In this document: positions 18,106 to 26,532 of the stretch, in pieces
Position numbering within the stretch: the first letter of the stretch is position 1
How the letters are laid out: each line of letters starts with the position of its first letter
Assembly: GCF_002834295.1 (NCBI RefSeq)
Contig: NZ_PISP01000001.1
Location: forward strand, 248,001 to 312,000
Reading direction: 5' to 3'
Origin: Rhodohalobacter barkolensis
Lineage (GTDB): Bacteria; Bacteroidota; Rhodothermia; Balneolales; Balneolaceae
DNA length: 64,000 bases
Notes under the pieces: generated by a model
Databases searched by the model: none
What the model saw: the letters and a program-made list of their open reading frames with translations, nothing else
What the model was told of the DNA's origin: nothing
Position numbers and translations under genes: made by a program

Positions 18106-18693
18106 ATGTCTCTTCTCATTTTTGAACTGGTGCCTGCCGCTCTCGTACCTCTTTTTATTTTCTTTGCCCGTATTTTGGATGTTAGCATCGGTACGATTCG
18201 AATCATGTTTGTTTCGAAGGGCTTTCGTGGAAAAGCCACGATTCTGGGATTTATTGAGGTGTTGATTTGGATCATAATCGTTGCACAGATATTCCAAAAT
18301 CTGGATAACTGGCTGAACTATATCGCATATGCGGGTGGATTTGCGGCGGGCAATTTTATCGGGATGTACATTGAAGAGAAGATGAAAATGGGAGTTCAAA
18401 TCTACCGGATTATTGTGAATCAGGAGAATTCACACCTTGCAGAAGAGCTGATGAAACACGATTTTCGTGTAACGGTGGTAGATGGAAAAGGTAAATTTGG
18501 CCCTGTGAATGTTTTGTTTACGGTGGCAAAAAGAAAACGATGGCAAGAGCTGGCAGATGTTGTGAATGAGTTTGCCCCGAATGCGTTCTTCTCTGTTGAA
18601 GATGTGAAACATGTTTCTCTGATTGGCGAAGATGTTCCATCGGGCAGACCTGATGTCTGGACGCGAATGCTTAAGTTAAAAAAGGGCGTTTAA
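18106..18693 (+). CDS. UPF0316 membrane protein (DUF5698 plus DUF2179)
   Basis: The 195 residues begin with three membrane helices (PAALVPLFIFFARILDVSIG, ATILGFIEVLIWIIIVAQIF, LNYIAYAGGFAAGNFIGMYI), which form the DUF5698 part. A soluble C-terminal DUF2179 domain (EELMKHDFRVTVVDGKGKFG, VLFTVAKRKRWQELADVV) follows. This is the typical UPF0316 layout and length. The function is unknown. Confidence 0.88.
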   Translation: MSLLIFELVPAALVPLFIFFARILDVSIGTIRIMFVSKGFRGKATILGFIEVLIWIIIVAQIFQNLDNWLNYIAYAGGFAAGNFIGMYIEEKMKMGVQIYRIIVNQENSHLAEELMKHDFRVTVVDGKGKFGPVNVLFTVAKRKRWQELADVVNEFAPNAFFSVEDVKHVSLIGEDVPSGRPDVWTRMLKLKKGV

Positions 18694-18747
18694 GTTGAAA
18701 GGTTCTCAAATTTCGGCCAGGATAATACTCAAACTACGGTGGACTCT

Positions 18748-19344
18748 ATGAAATCGTCGCGCCGAAGAGAACTGGAAAAGAGAAGGGAGAAAAAACAAAA
18801 GCTGCAGAAAATCTCAGATTACTGTAAACAGCATGTAATTCCATGGCTGGAGATTTATAGAGAGCTTAAGAGAAATAAGGCAAGTTTTAAATTGGAGTAT
18901 TTGGCTTCCTCACTTGACCAACCGTTAGACTTTTTAGAAGAGACCCTGATAACACTGCTGAATAATGAAGAGGCTGATCTTATTTCAGGAATAATTTCGA
19001 CATCAGAACTGCCTGTACATCATAGTATGGAGAAATACTTTCCATCACGCCAGCAATTACGCTATGTGCCGGGAAACACCTCAGTTACTTTTGGTTCAGA
19101 TTCAATCAAAATGGTACAAAAGGCTGTGAAAGAACTTCGGATTTCAAAAGAAGAGCTCTGTTTTGTTTGTTATCCTATATTTACTCCGGTGATCTTTATG
19201 AGTGTAGGGGAAATGGTGAAGCAGTGCAGTGTATTATTCGAACCTCAAGAGAGTGTGGCAATTTTATCCAAAGATTATACCTGGATTATATTCAAAAGCC
19301 TCGAAGATGAATGGATTTGGATACGACGGAATTCAATGAAATAA
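18748..19344 (+). CDS. Uncharacterised protein with very basic N-terminus
   Basis: No family was recognised in this protein of about 198 residues. Residues 1-25 are rich in Lys and Arg (SSRRRELEKRREKKQKLQK). A helical middle follows, and the C-terminal half has predicted beta strands (LCFVCYPIFTPVIFMSV, YTWIIFKSLEDEWIWIRR). An in-frame GTG at 18739 is an alternative start. It lies 54 nt after the UPF0316 gene on the same strand. The codon pattern and neighbours suggest a real gene. Confidence 0.65.
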   Translation: MKSSRRRELEKRREKKQKLQKISDYCKQHVIPWLEIYRELKRNKASFKLEYLASSLDQPLDFLEETLITLLNNEEADLISGIISTSELPVHHSMEKYFPSRQQLRYVPGNTSVTFGSDSIKMVQKAVKELRISKEELCFVCYPIFTPVIFMSVGEMVKQCSVLFEPQESVAILSKDYTWIIFKSLEDEWIWIRRNSMK

Positions 19345-19449
19345 ACGTTTAGAACTCATTCACCTCTCAAGGGTGTAAATCTACTTTTCAGCTAATTCGA
19401 AATCCATTTTAAGGATAGCTAATGAGTCTACAGGATATCTCTATAGCGG

Positions 19450-20535
19450 TTAATTTGTCAAAGTAATAGTGAATGTTGTTCCTTCATTTACTTCACTTTC
19501 AACCTGTATTGTTCCACCCATAGCACGTATATGGTTGTAAACTAAATACAGCCCGATACCTTCACTGTCTTTATTTTTATGAAAGGTTTGGTTGAAACCA
19601 AAGATCTTGTCTTTCACTTTATCCATTTCAAATCCAATGCCATTATCAGAGAAGATGATTTGCCTGTATTGATCTTCCTTTTTTGTCTGGATTAAGATTT
19701 GAGGGGATGTATTTGGTTTGGCGTACTTTATTGAATTCGTTATCAGGTTCAGAAAAATACTTTCGAGATATGAACGATTGTAAAGAATTGAACCAAACTC
19801 TTCCAATCGTGTCTCAATGTTAGTTTCAGTGTCTTTTATAAGTGACTGAATCGATTGTGTAACAGTTGATAAGCATTCAGAAATATCAATTTCTTCAACA
19901 TTTCCGGTAATATTTTCAGAATACTTAATAGTATCAATCTGCTTATCTAACGTTACTCTCATTTTTTCGGCACTTGTCTTAAGTAACCCGAGAAGATTAA
20001 GGATTTCTTCATCCACCCCTTGAGATATATCCAAAATACTAAGGATGCTGATCAAATTTCCCAAAGGAGCACGAAGATCGTGAGAGGTTGAATAGGTGAG
20101 TTGTTTTAAATCGCTATTTGATTTGGTGAGTTTTGACAGCTGTAAGTTTCGATGCTCAGCTAGAAGTTTGCCATGGGTTATATTTTTTGCAACAGCATAA
20201 ACCAGATTTAAGTCCTTCACGGGCATTGAGGTCCACGAAAGCCAAACCGTTTCTCCTTTTTTTGTTACATACCTATTTTCAAAATTCAAGAGGGGAGTGC
20301 CACTTCGAATTCTTCCACGATAATTAGATGTAATTTCTCGATCCTCCGGATAAATAAATTCGTTGATGGGTTTGCTGAGAAGTTCATTTTCTGAATAACC
20401 CAACAGTTTAATCAACGAAGGATTTACTTTCTTAAAGTACCCATCAAAACCGGCAATACAGAGAAGATCGGCAGAAATCTCAAAAAATAGCTCCAGATTA
20501 TAGGTTTTATCTGACTGCTTAGAAATGGCTTTCAT
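19450..20535 (-). CDS. PAS-domain sensor histidine kinase
   Basis: In 361 residues there is one PAS domain with its PAC part (about 12-122: LFFEISADLLCIAGFDGYFK, TKKGETVWLSWTSMPV), then an H-box TSHDLRAPLGN with His152, and an ATPase domain with LNLITNSIKYA, DNGIGF and EGIGLYLVYNHIRAMGG. No membrane helix or receiver is seen. This is a cytoplasmic orphan kinase; signal and partner are unknown. Confidence 0.9.
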   Translation of the reverse strand: MKAISKQSDKTYNLELFFEISADLLCIAGFDGYFKKVNPSLIKLLGYSENELLSKPINEFIYPEDREITSNYRGRIRSGTPLLNFENRYVTKKGETVWLSWTSMPVKDLNLVYAVAKNITHGKLLAEHRNLQLSKLTKSNSDLKQLTYSTSHDLRAPLGNLISILSILDISQGVDEEILNLLGLLKTSAEKMRVTLDKQIDTIKYSENITGNVEEIDISECLSTVTQSIQSLIKDTETNIETRLEEFGSILYNRSYLESIFLNLITNSIKYAKPNTSPQILIQTKKEDQYRQIIFSDNGIGFEMDKVKDKIFGFNQTFHKNKDSEGIGLYLVYNHIRAMGGTIQVESEVNEGTTFTITLTN

Positions 20536-20627
20536 GGATGATATTAAATTCGGATTTCGAAAACAGAATACTTGAGCTTAAAGAGTCATAAAATATAATC
20601 CATTAAAATGGAATGGCTACGCAAAAT

Positions 20628-20735
20628 TATTCTTCTAACAGAATAATAACTAATCTTCTCGCCCACCCCGAATCCATATTCACAAAATTAAATATCCTGC
20701 CATATTCCGAGGTTGAACATTCTATTGATTACGGG
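20628..20735 (-). pseudogene. Remnant of a second yjbQ-like gene, C-terminal end only
   Basis: Read on the minus strand, this stretch gives FNLGIWQDI, a TAA stop, FCEY, then after a 2-nt deletion SGWARRLVIILLEE and a stop. The intact gene at 23233-23655 ends FNLGTWQGIYLCEH, RGGARRLVVTLFAE. The similarity covers about 33 residues and ends abruptly upstream. One nonsense codon, one frameshift and loss of about three quarters of the gene make it a pseudogene. Confidence 0.85.
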
Positions 20736-21264
20736 ACTTTGCAGGAGTAGTAAATGTATTTACCTATAAGGCATTATACGCTTTTGAGGGTATAATTAGT
20801 GATTAATAAGTAGAAAATTAAGATTCAGTATTAAAGCTACAATCTCTTACCAACATGAGTAATGAAATTTAAAATACAATTCCATTTCAGATCAAACGAT
20901 CGATGGCTTTGAAGAGAAATGTGTATATAAGCAGTTCAGTAAATTTTTGCAGAAAAGGTGTTTTTTGACTTGTTATAAATCAAGTTTGTATGGGTAAACC
21001 ATTTGCTTCTTTGGCATTAGGATATATTAATACATTTATATTTAGAAGTATATAATGTTATTAAGTTACTATAAAATAATGTGTTAAATGATTTTATAGA
21101 CATGCATACATATCAGGCGTAAAGATTAGAAATTAAGTTATATATATTAATATTTATAAAAATTTTGTAAAAATAGGTAACACCTAATGCCTTAGGAAAA
21201 GAGTGAAAAAAAAGAGAGGCAAAAAGGGGGAAGTCTTATCTAAAATTAAACAGGGATAAATATT
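20736..21264. other. AT-rich gene-free stretch before the thioester-type lipoprotein
   Basis: About 530 nt with frequent stops in all frames and long A/T tracts. No homology was recognised. It presumably holds the promoter of the lipoprotein gene at 21265. The leader has purine-rich tracts, including a G5 run near 21225, but no convincing promoter element was found. Confidence 0.4.
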
Positions 21265-22623
21265 ATGAAAACCAAACTATGGGGTATTTTTATACTCGTT
21301 CTAACGAGCATGTTGTATCTAACGGCATGCGATAACAGCACAAGTCCGGGGATAGAAGATTCGTTTGAACTTTTTACTGGTCTTGAAGCGGTAGAGGAAG
21401 CCAATAACATGACCTTGCTCATCAATAAGGGTAGTGACTCACAAGAAGATGGTTTTTTTAAAATAGATATCAGTGACGTATTGCCTAATGAGTATATAAA
21501 TAATACAACCGCAAATGCATGGTGTCTTGAGTGGAATAAACCATTAAGATCCAGTAACGATATTCATGTAGGAGTGAAAGCATTCGCTACGGAATCAAAT
21601 GATAAATGGAAGCCATTAAATTATTTGTTCAGTATAGAAAATGAGCTTAAAGCCAAATATCCTGAAAAAGGCGTTTTGACACATAGAGAAATGCAGGCTG
21701 TAATTTGGACCTTAGCAGGGTATATGGGTATTGCTCCGGAATTTAACGTAGATAACCTCAGTGATAGTGAACTGCCAAGCCGATTGACAGAAAATGGCAG
21801 AGCCAATTTTAGTCGTGAAATTGTAAAAGAAATCAGTGAACTGGTACTGAAAAATTACTCTTCCAGCACAATAACTACATCTGGTTTTGCACTTCAGACC
21901 GAAGAAGATCAGCAGAACGTTTATGTTGTGCCGCCGTCTGGCATTACCACAAATGAAGTTACTGATATTACACCAACCACTGCAGTAACGGGTGGAGTGA
22001 TTGATGACGCCGGAGATTCTCCAATATCCAAAAAAGGAGTATGTTGGAGTACATCGGCAAATCCAACAACTGACGACAATTGCACCGATGATGGTACAGG
22101 ATCAGAAGATTTTGTAAGTAACATATCAGGGCTCAATCAGTCTACAACTTACTATGTTCGTGCTTATGCTGTCAATGAAGCGGGAACGTCGTATGGGAAT
22201 CAAAGAACCTTTACAACAGGTTTGGCAGGCGAAGTTGATAAAGAGCTTGATGTTTGTGGTGATTGGTCGGCTTCCCAATCCGGAGGTTTCGGAGTTACTG
22301 TGGATACCTGGGACATATCCGAGATTCCTGTAGGTGCATCTTTTGATATCCGATTTGATGCTTTAAGTCAACCGGATAAATATGTTGTTGAATATCCCAT
22401 TGGTAATGAAGTGTATGATTCAGGGTGGCGGGGCCTTCAAAGTTATTATAATGATCCCATTCTCTTTCCAGAATTCCAACCAGATGGTGTGGTTGGTCCT
22501 GGTCAAGGTCAAGAAAATGGTATCTTTATAAAAGATGCTCAGAATACATTCAGAGTTATCGTTACAGGGCCTCAGGCTGGTACTATATGGTATTATGACA
22601 TTAGGTGCAGTGTTCCCGGTTAA
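21265..22623 (+). CDS. Lipoprotein with candidate Cys-Gln thioester domain and fibronectin-like repeat
   Basis: This 452-residue surface lipoprotein has an SPII signal with lipobox LTAC (Cys22). Residues about 35-205 contain WCLEW (Cys87) and EMQAVIWTL (Gln144), resembling the paired Cys and Gln motifs of bacterial thioester domains, which can bond covalently to host or matrix amines. Residues about 215-318 are a fibronectin-like module common in Bacteroidota (GVCWSTSANPT, TTYYVRAYAVNEAGTSYGNQ). The C-terminal 130 residues look beta-rich (WDISEIPVGASFDIRFDALS). A terminator follows. The thioester assignment is inference from two motifs. Confidence 0.78.
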   Translation: MKTKLWGIFILVLTSMLYLTACDNSTSPGIEDSFELFTGLEAVEEANNMTLLINKGSDSQEDGFFKIDISDVLPNEYINNTTANAWCLEWNKPLRSSNDIHVGVKAFATESNDKWKPLNYLFSIENELKAKYPEKGVLTHREMQAVIWTLAGYMGIAPEFNVDNLSDSELPSRLTENGRANFSREIVKEISELVLKNYSSSTITTSGFALQTEEDQQNVYVVPPSGITTNEVTDITPTTAVTGGVIDDAGDSPISKKGVCWSTSANPTTDDNCTDDGTGSEDFVSNISGLNQSTTYYVRAYAVNEAGTSYGNQRTFTTGLAGEVDKELDVCGDWSASQSGGFGVTVDTWDISEIPVGASFDIRFDALSQPDKYVVEYPIGNEVYDSGWRGLQSYYNDPILFPEFQPDGVVGPGQGQENGIFIKDAQNTFRVIVTGPQAGTIWYYDIRCSVPG

Positions 22624-22667
22624 TATGAATCATTAACTTTAGTATTAATATTAGTTTTAAATTTACA

Positions 22668-22698
22668 GGCGGCATCAGAATTTGATGTCGCCTTTTTT
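22668..22698 (+). terminator. Rho-independent terminator after the lipoprotein gene
   Basis: GGCGGCATCA (22668-22677) pairs with TGATGTCGCC (22683-22692) over 10 bp with a GAATT loop, followed by six T (22693-22698). It lies 45 nt after the stop codon. Confidence 0.9.
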
Positions 22699-22743
22699 AT
22701 GTTAATTTTTAAAAAAGTTAAACTAAGAAACTTGATTATATCC

Positions 22744-23090
22744 TTGAAACAAAGAGATCTCTAATCCTGTATCTATCAAGTCGTGGAATATATTCCTCAG
22801 GGCAGAATGACCACCCATGGCGCCATTGCTAAATGCATGGGTGTGGCATCGGGTGCACACATGGTAGGGTATGCGCTGAATCAGCTGGTTCACGAACACG
22901 AGGATCAACCGTTACCTACACACAGCGTGGTGAACCGCCTGGGGCAGCTTACGGCACGCGGATAGTTTACGGATGATAGAATGCGTGAACGCCTTGAACC
23001 TATTCGAAAAAGAAGCGCAGAATTCTTTCAGAAATATAGTTACAGGATCTCAAGCAGGTAGAGTATGATCCTTCAATATTCTATGTGTAG
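22744..23090 (+). pseudogene. Broken alkyltransferase-like (ATL/Ada C-terminal domain) gene
   Basis: Plus-strand reading gives KQRDL, a TAA stop, CIYQVVEYIPQGRMTTHGAIA, KCMGVASGAHMVGYALNQ, PTHSVVNRLGQLTARG, a TAG stop where Tyr is expected, FTDDRMRERLE, then after further shifts DLKQVEYDPSIFYV and a stop at 23090. This is the small alkyltransferase-like family that recognises O6-alkylguanine. The usual PCHRV active-site segment reads PTHSV, so it was the non-catalytic ATL type. At least two stops and at least one frameshift make it a pseudogene. The ORF 22783-22965 is only its intact middle. Confidence 0.85.
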
Positions 23091-23232
23091 AGTAGAATGA
23101 GATAAAATTAAAAAAGGCGGAATTTTAAACGGATTCAACCTTTTTAATTTAAAAGCTAGTAGCATACAGAATAAATTAATTGGAGTAATTATTTATTTAT
23201 CTAAACGATACTAGTTTAAATCTGTAAGTTAT

Positions 23233-23655
23233 TTATTCAGCAAACAAAGTAACAACCAACCTCCTCGCTCCACCCCGATTCCTGTGCTCACAAAGATAAA
23301 TTCCCTGCCATGTTCCCAAGTTAAATCGACCGTTTGTGACAGGCACGGAAACAGAGTGACCAAGAAGTGAACTCTTGATGTGAGATGTCATGTCATCCGG
23401 CCCTTCTAGTGTGTGTTCAAATAATGATATGTCTTCCGGGACCATTCTGTTGAAGTGCGACTCAAAATCTCTTCGAACCGAAGGATCTGCATTTTCATTG
23501 ATTGTTAAGCCGGCGCTGGTGTGTTGGATGAAGATATGTGCAACTCCTGCTTTGATATTTTCCAGTTCAGGAACCTTTTGAATAATTTCATCCGTAATGA
23601 GATGGAAACCACGAGATTTAGGTGATAGAGTTATTGATTTTTGAATTGTATTCAT
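23233..23655 (-). CDS. YjbQ-family (UPF0047) protein, secondary thiamine-phosphate synthase type
   Basis: This 140-residue protein has the complete family pattern: HIFIQHTSAGLTINENADPS, VRRDFESHFNRMVPED, GPDDMTSHIKSSLLGHSVSV and LGTWQGIYLCEHRNRGGARR. Some members show weak thiamine-phosphate synthase activity; the biological role is unsettled. It follows the SDR gene by 3 nt on the minus strand. A broken paralogue lies at 20628-20735. Confidence 0.93.
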   Translation of the reverse strand: MNTIQKSITLSPKSRGFHLITDEIIQKVPELENIKAGVAHIFIQHTSAGLTINENADPSVRRDFESHFNRMVPEDISLFEHTLEGPDDMTSHIKSSLLGHSVSVPVTNGRFNLGTWQGIYLCEHRNRGGARRLVVTLFAE

Positions 23656-23658
23656 GAT

Positions 23659-24435
23659 TTAACCAAATATTCCTTTTATGGATCCGCCATCATGACTGAT
23701 GGTTTGTCCGGTTACATAACCGCTGTGAGGCGACAATAGCCATGCAGCAAGAGACGCAAACTCCTCTGCTTTACCCATGCGTTTTACAGGAATATTTTCA
23801 ACCATCTCTTCTTTAGCTTTGTCGTAAGATATTCCTTTCAGACTGCTGTTATTTTTGATTACTCTTTCGATGGCGGGCGTTTCGTGTGAGCCGGGAGCAA
23901 GGACGTTTACAGTCACTCCTTTATCCGCAATTTCAAGCGCCAAAGACTTTGCAAAACCGACCACTCCCGCTCTGAATGAATTGCTTAGCGCCAAGGAGGG
24001 CAGAGGTTGTTTTACGGATTGGCTTTCAATAAAGAGCATCCGCCCGTACTTCTTTTCAACCAAAAGAGGAGCCAATCGCAACGCCAGATCAATTTTCCAG
24101 CGCATGACCAGCTGCCAGGATGAGTCCCAATCAGCCATGTCCGTATTTAAAGGTGTTCCGGTAGGAGGGCCTCCGGCATTAAATACAATTCCGTGAAACG
24201 ATTTTTTTTGAACACTTTTTTCAATCTTTTTAAGGGTCTCATCATATAGAATACTTCCTTCAATTATACTTGTCTGATCTTCAAAATGTCCGAATTTATC
24301 TCTTAGCACATCTCCTCGTCTTGCAACTAAAACGACATGAGCTCCTTCGGATAACATTAGACGCGCAATGGCTTCACCGAATCCACTGCTGGCTCCACAA
24401 ATAATAAATCGTTGATTATCGAGTTCTAAGTTCAT
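23659..24435 (-). CDS. SDR-family oxidoreductase lacking the YxxxK dyad
   Basis: The 258 residues form a short-chain dehydrogenase fold with cofactor loop GASSGFGEAIA (14-24), NAGG and the C-terminal GYVTGQTISHDGGSIKG. The usual catalytic Tyr-x-x-x-Lys is replaced: FIESQSV is followed by LALSNSFRAGVVGFAKSLALE, so Tyr aligns with Ser and Lys with Arg. This matches a known subgroup of FabG-like SDRs without the classic tetrad. Substrate unknown. It is cotranscribed with yjbQ. Confidence 0.88.
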   Translation of the reverse strand: MNLELDNQRFIICGASSGFGEAIARLMLSEGAHVVLVARRGDVLRDKFGHFEDQTSIIEGSILYDETLKKIEKSVQKKSFHGIVFNAGGPPTGTPLNTDMADWDSSWQLVMRWKIDLALRLAPLLVEKKYGRMLFIESQSVKQPLPSLALSNSFRAGVVGFAKSLALEIADKGVTVNVLAPGSHETPAIERVIKNNSSLKGISYDKAKEEMVENIPVKRMGKAEEFASLAAWLLSPHSGYVTGQTISHDGGSIKGIFG

Positions 24436-24572
24436 GATGATAGGATTGGTTTAGAATTGTTAATACAGAAATAATATCGACTTGTCATAATAAAAGCTTA
24501 TTTTAGGAAGCTGTAAACATTTTCATTTAAATAATAAACTTTTTCTGATTTGCCCCTACAAAGGAAGGTCAG

Positions 24573-26411
24573 ATGGTTAGTACCAATTTTATGACTCAAG
24601 ATATTAGAAATATTGCCATTATCGCTCACGTAGATCACGGAAAAACCACATTGGTGGACAAGATGCTTCGGCAGAGCGGTACATTCAGAGAGAATCAACA
24701 AGTAGACGAAAGAGTAATGGATTCCGGTGACCTCGAAAAAGAAAAGGGGATTACCATTAGTTCAAAAAATACAGCTGTACTTTGGAAGGGCACGAAAATC
24801 AATATTGTGGATACTCCGGGTCACGCCGATTTTGGTGGTGAAGTGGAACGTATCCTGAAGATGGTTAACGGTGTGATTTTACTTGTTGACGCTGCTGAGG
24901 GTCCGCTTCCTCAAACCAAGTTTGTACTCCGAAAATCGCTTGCTCTGGGATATCAGCCTATTGTTTTAATTAATAAAATTGATCGACAAGATGCTCGTCC
25001 GGATGCTGTATTGAATATGGTATTCGACCTGTTTGTGTCTCTGGATGCCAGTGATGAACAACTTGACTTCCCGGTTCTATATGCTGCCGCGATTGACGGT
25101 TATGCAAAAACGGAACTGGAAGATGAAAATGTGGATATGGCTCCGCTATTTGATAAGATTGTAGATCATATACCACCGCCGAAGCAAATAACAGACGCGC
25201 CATTCAAAATGCTGGTCAGCAGCGTGGACTGGAACGACTATGTTGGCCGTATTGCGATTGGTAGGGTAGAGCAGGGAACCATCAAAACCAACCAGGAAAT
25301 TATTTTGATGGACCGGAAGGGAAATCAAAAGATAAAGGCAAAAGCTACAAAACTGTATACTTTTAATGGTCTGAACCGTGAACCGGTTGATGAAGCTCAA
25401 GCAGGGGACATTTTTGCAATGGCCGGGTATGATGCCGTGGAGATCGGCGATACGTTGACTCACGTTTCCGACCCTACTCCGATCGAGTATTACGATATCG
25501 ACCAGCCAACAATGGCGATGTATTTTAGGGTTAATAATTCTCCGTTTGCGGGCCTTGAAGGTGATTATGTGACCTCAAACCAGATAAAGGATCGTCTTAA
25601 TAAAGAGATTCGAACTAATGTCTCCATAAGGGTTGAGCAGACCGATAATCCGGATATTTTCAGAGTTGCCGGAAGAGGTGAACTCCAGCTGGCCATTCTT
25701 ATTGAAACCATGCGAAGAGAAGGTTACGAGTTTGCCGTTTCCCGTCCGGAAGTACTTTACAGAGAAATTGATGGACAGACTCATGAGCCATTTGAAGAGG
25801 TCGTGATCGACGTTCATGCAGATTACAGTAACAAAGTGATCGATAATCTGCAGAAACGGAAGGGAATTATGACATCAATGGTACAGGAAGGAGAGAATCA
25901 CAGAGTTGAGTTTAAAGTACCTTCGCGTGGCTTGATTGGATTCAGAGGCGAGATGCTTACAGAAACCCGAGGAACTGGCATCATGCACCAGCAGTTTGAC
26001 TCCTATGAGCCATACGCAGGTGATATTCCGGGACGTACACGAGGAGCACTAATTTCACTGGAGAAAGGTGATGTAACTCCATATGCTCTTGAGGGGCTTC
26101 AGGACAGGGGGCAGTTTATTGTTGAACCCGGAGATCCTGTATACACGGGCCAGGTTGTTGGCATCAACAACCGCGCGGATGATTTGGTTGTGAATGTAGT
26201 GAAGAAGAAGAATTTAACGAATCACCGGGCAACCCAAACTGCTGATTCAGTAAAAATTTCACAGGCTAAAAAAATGAGTCTGGAGCAGTGTATTGAATTT
26301 ATCGACAATGATGAACTGCTGGAAGTAACTCCCAAAAGTTTGAGAATTCGAAAAACGTATCTTGATCACAACGAGCGGAAAAGAGCTGAGAAGAAGAAAG
26401 AGTTGGTTTAA
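24573..26411 (+). CDS. typA: Ribosome-associated GTPase BipA/TypA
   Basis: A 612-residue translational GTPase with the EF-G-like G1 loop AHVDHGKTT, G2/G3 (GITISSKN, DTPGHADFGGEV) and G4 NKIDR, followed by domain II, an EF-G domain V-like part and the BipA C-terminal domain (PSRGLIGFRGEMLTETRGTG). It binds the 70S ribosome and helps 50S assembly at low temperature or stress. The ATG at 24573 is preceded by GGAAGG at good spacing; an internal ATG at codon 7 is an alternative start. Confidence 0.97.
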   Translation: MVSTNFMTQDIRNIAIIAHVDHGKTTLVDKMLRQSGTFRENQQVDERVMDSGDLEKEKGITISSKNTAVLWKGTKINIVDTPGHADFGGEVERILKMVNGVILLVDAAEGPLPQTKFVLRKSLALGYQPIVLINKIDRQDARPDAVLNMVFDLFVSLDASDEQLDFPVLYAAAIDGYAKTELEDENVDMAPLFDKIVDHIPPPKQITDAPFKMLVSSVDWNDYVGRIAIGRVEQGTIKTNQEIILMDRKGNQKIKAKATKLYTFNGLNREPVDEAQAGDIFAMAGYDAVEIGDTLTHVSDPTPIEYYDIDQPTMAMYFRVNNSPFAGLEGDYVTSNQIKDRLNKEIRTNVSIRVEQTDNPDIFRVAGRGELQLAILIETMRREGYEFAVSRPEVLYREIDGQTHEPFEEVVIDVHADYSNKVIDNLQKRKGIMTSMVQEGENHRVEFKVPSRGLIGFRGEMLTETRGTGIMHQQFDSYEPYAGDIPGRTRGALISLEKGDVTPYALEGLQDRGQFIVEPGDPVYTGQVVGINNRADDLVVNVVKKKNLTNHRATQTADSVKISQAKKMSLEQCIEFIDNDELLEVTPKSLRIRKTYLDHNERKRAEKKKELV

Positions 26412-26532
26412 TTTCCACGCACTTATCCACTTCATTTATCAAAAGGTGAATGAGTGAGCTTTAAGCATTTGAAGTAACTACAGATCGGGAATTTTTGGGA
26501 ATGGCAACATTCTTATAATCGTTTTCGACATC

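Noticed and set aside
20767-21194. 10-bp inverted pair TAAGGCATTA / TAATGCCTTA as mobile-element ends
   Set aside because: Only 10 bp match, the arms are 408 nt apart in AT-rich DNA, no transposase lies between and no target duplication is visible.
22783-22965. 60-codon ORF starting with GTG as a small intact gene
   Set aside because: It is the middle of a longer alkyltransferase-like gene whose similarity extends past stops on both sides.
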